From contig JBKCGI010000063.1 in NCBI GenBank assembly GCA_046303515.1, positions 1-61,811 of the forward strand: a stretch of 61,811 nucleotides of DNA, written 5' to 3'. The notes under the pieces are model-generated. The model saw only the letters and a program-made list of their open reading frames with translations. It was not told the origin of the DNA and did not search any database. The position numbers and the translations under genes are program-made. Of this stretch, positions 60,377 to 61,811 are shown one piece after another. The DNA comes from M2408 sp046303515 (GTDB lineage Bacteria > Bacteroidota > Bacteroidia > Flavobacteriales_D > Crocinitomicaceae). Positions within the stretch are counted from its first letter, which is position 1. Each line of letters opens with the position of its first letter.

Positions 60377-61077
60377 TCCAATATTATACGTTTTTCCTTA
60401 TTATCCGATAAAACTTTTCCCTTTACTGCTTTGATGAAAAAATCACGCATTAAAATATTCGTTTGCACGACCTCTAAGTTCTTTTTAAAGAAGTTTGCGT
60501 TATCACCTCCATTCAACAAATAATCGCTCGTTAGAACCCAAAAATCAGCATTCGGCCAATCTTTTTTGTTAGCATCCAACAATTTCCCCTTTTCCAGATA
60601 AAAACCAGCCGTTGGTTGCCCTCCGTTTTTAAGTAACCATTCTTTCAATTCTGGTGCTGCTTCCGCCTTAAGTTTTACATAAACCAAATAATTATCAAAT
60701 GGTAGCACTTTAAAAATATCACCTAACGTAACATCACCTTGATTAATCGTTGCACGTAAACCACCAAAATTCAATACACAAATCATATTTGGATATGAAT
60801 CAGACATCGCTTGCTCCAACATTTTATCCGCAATCAAATTCCCCAAATTTCCACTTGGTTTCTCATTGATGAAATTTACTTCAGCAAAGGTGATTTTTTC
60901 GTTCATCTCTTGATCCAATTGGAGTTTGTATGGGGTGACCATAGAATCAACTGAATTATCCGATTTTACCGAATTCGAAACGGGAATAGTTTTTGCACTT
61001 ATGGTTTTGTTCAATACAAAAGAGCAGGCTGTTACACCTGCTCCAATGATTAAATATATTATATTTTTCAAAAACAT
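60373..61077 (-). CDS. 5'-nucleotidase C-terminal domain protein (lipoprotein-like)
   Basis: This 234-residue protein is the nucleoside-binding half of a 5'-nucleotidase, containing LNFGGLRATINQGDVTLGDI and LPFDNYLVYVKLKA, and NGGDNANFFKKN near the end, as in UshA-type C-terminal domains. The N-terminus has a signal with Cys18 in GAGVTAC, consistent with a lipoprotein. It overlaps the metallophosphatase gene by 4 bases and its ATG overlaps the upstream endonuclease stop (TAATG), so the three are coupled and the two halves may assemble. Confidence 0.85.
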   Translation of the reverse strand: MFLKNIIYLIIGAGVTACSFVLNKTISAKTIPVSNSVKSDNSVDSMVTPYKLQLDQEMNEKITFAEVNFINEKPSGNLGNLIADKMLEQAMSDSYPNMICVLNFGGLRATINQGDVTLGDIFKVLPFDNYLVYVKLKAEAAPELKEWLLKNGGQPTAGFYLEKGKLLDANKKDWPNADFWVLTSDYLLNGGDNANFFKKNLEVVQTNILMRDFFIKAVKGKVLSDNKEKRIILE

Positions 61078-61811
61078 TATTCTACTACAAAGTTTGTTTT
61101 GACACTTCCTAATGGAGTATTAACTGAAATAATGTAAGAACCAGATTTAAATTGGTTCACATTTAATGTTTCATATTTGCTATTTAAACCTTTTTTTGCT
61201 AATACTTCTCTTCCTTGTAAATCAACAATTGTGAAATCATTGATTACTGTTCCATTCACTTGAACATAAACAACTTCACTTGAAGGGTTTGGGAAAATAG
61301 CTAAACTTTTTTCATCTATTTTTTTTGTTTCTGTACTCAAAGAACAAGCGTTAACATTATAAGTCATTGTTGCAAAGTCTATAAAACAAGCGAAATCAAC
61401 ACTGTCAATAAATGGATTTCTGTTTCCTTGGTTTGCAAACATCAACTCGTGACGTGCAATTTCATAATTATCAGGTAAATCAGCAAAATGCCAGTTTTTC
61501 AAAAGCATTTGATCTTGACCAGAAGGTAAAACCCACGCATTTCCTGAAATACCATTGTAAGCAACACACATGTAGAACATAGCACGAGCAACATTTCCTT
61601 TTTGAGATGCTCTTGGCTCATATACCAATTGTCCATCAGCATCATTTCCTACAGTTCCTTCCAAATAATTAAAAACCACACTACCTGTTACTTCACCCAT
61701 TGGCAAGTTTGAACGTGGAGTATTTGCTTGTTGTAAATTTGTTGGATATAAATTGTGTTGGTCACTATATTCAGGAAGTAAACTTGCATCAAAAGTTGGC
61801 ATCCAAGAATG
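61077..61811 (-). CDS. Endonuclease I-family nuclease with T9SS tail (partial, C-terminal part)
   Basis: The frame is open to the window edge, so the N-terminus is missing; the ATG near 61802 is internal (the codons before it read HSW). Seen are SDQHNLYPTNLQQANTPRSN, EPRASQKGNVARAMFYM and PDNYEIARHELMFANQGNRNP, characteristic of the endonuclease I family of secreted nonspecific nucleases. The tail IFPNPSSEVVYVQVNG...FTIVDLQGREVL...SGSYIISVNT is a T9SS type A sorting domain. It should be secreted to degrade extracellular DNA. The gene directly after it encodes part of a 5'-nucleotidase, suggesting use of DNA-derived nucleotides. Confidence 0.88.
   Translation of the reverse strand, partial: HSWMPTFDASLLPEYSDQHNLYPTNLQQANTPRSNLPMGEVTGSVVFNYLEGTVGNDADGQLVYEPRASQKGNVARAMFYMCVAYNGISGNAWVLPSGQDQMLLKNWHFADLPDNYEIARHELMFANQGNRNPFIDSVDFACFIDFATMTYNVNACSLSTETKKIDEKSLAIFPNPSSEVVYVQVNGTVINDFTIVDLQGREVLAKKGLNSKYETLNVNQFKSGSYIISVNTPLGSVKTNFVVE

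Noticed and set aside
61022..61043. GAGCAGG/CCTGCTC hairpin
   Set aside because: It lies inside the signal-peptide coding region of the 5'-nucleotidase C-terminal gene and is adequately explained by codon choice.
1..61811. tRNA, rRNA, phage or insertion-sequence genes
   Set aside because: I looked for TpsiC-like GTTCRA segments, integrase and transposase motifs and terminal inverted repeats around ORFs and found none that I could support.

Overview
The window is AT-rich, gene-dense chromosomal DNA from a member of the Bacteroidota, most likely order Flavobacteriales. I infer a Crocinitomicaceae/Fluviicola-like lineage from protein flavour and gene order only. The evidence is: type IX secretion (T9SS) sorting tails and a PorV/PorQ-type barrel, several TonB-dependent receptors with carboxypeptidase-like N-terminal domains, a fused SecDF, the lipoprotein TamL, a Bacteroidota-type omega subunit, almost no Shine-Dalgarno sequences, and repeated promoters of the form TTTG-N19-TAnnTTTG. 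I see no rRNA, tRNA, CRISPR array, insertion sequence or phage gene.

Layout. 1-6700: housekeeping and envelope genes on the minus strand (rpoZ fragment, bamD, accD, class II aldolase, tamL) and a divergent SpoU-type RNA methyltransferase. 6700-16000: a SWIM/SNF2 helicase, then an envelope cluster of WG-repeat protein, TonB-like protein and TonB-dependent receptor. 16000-21330: L31 type B, SecDF, a glycosyltransferase and a lipoprotein. 21417-29632 (plus strand): patatin/beta-barrel protein, two small unknown genes coupled to recF, a DUF721 gene, a lytic-transglycosylase-like protein, a GP-repeat exported protein and a lipoprotein. 29629-32262 (minus): an alpha/beta hydrolase with no ATG start and an exported protein that looks like a metalloprotease fold without its zinc site. 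32324-36076: an alpha-oxoamine synthase (serine-palmitoyltransferase-like), a divergent membrane acyltransferase, a HIT protein and GreA.

36154-45234 is a three-gene operon of TonB-dependent receptor, giant T9SS-sorted protein and PorV/PorQ-like barrel. It is the best candidate for a poorly described surface system: a receptor, a large exported partner and a dedicated barrel in one transcript with 18-base gaps. 46576-49306 is the rplM-rpsI-rpsB-tsf operon with a clear promoter and several RNA hairpins. 49427-61811 holds a crotonase, an RRM protein, an SGNH-PKD esterase, an FG-GAP T9SS cargo, exonuclease III, dihydrolipoyl dehydrogenase with a strong terminator, a lipoprotein with a tandemly duplicated domain, a methyltransferase, a two-gene 5'-nucleotidase and a T9SS-sorted endonuclease I cut by the window edge.

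The genes are mainly envelope biogenesis (BamD, TamL, SecDF, T9SS cargo, TonB receptors) mixed with translation and DNA repair. Intergenic spaces carry four different palindromic or short-period repeats, probably dispersed elements of this genome. Three genes (21417, 31152, 54373) have no in-frame ATG and appear to start at TTG. All family assignments were made by reading the sequence; no database search was run.
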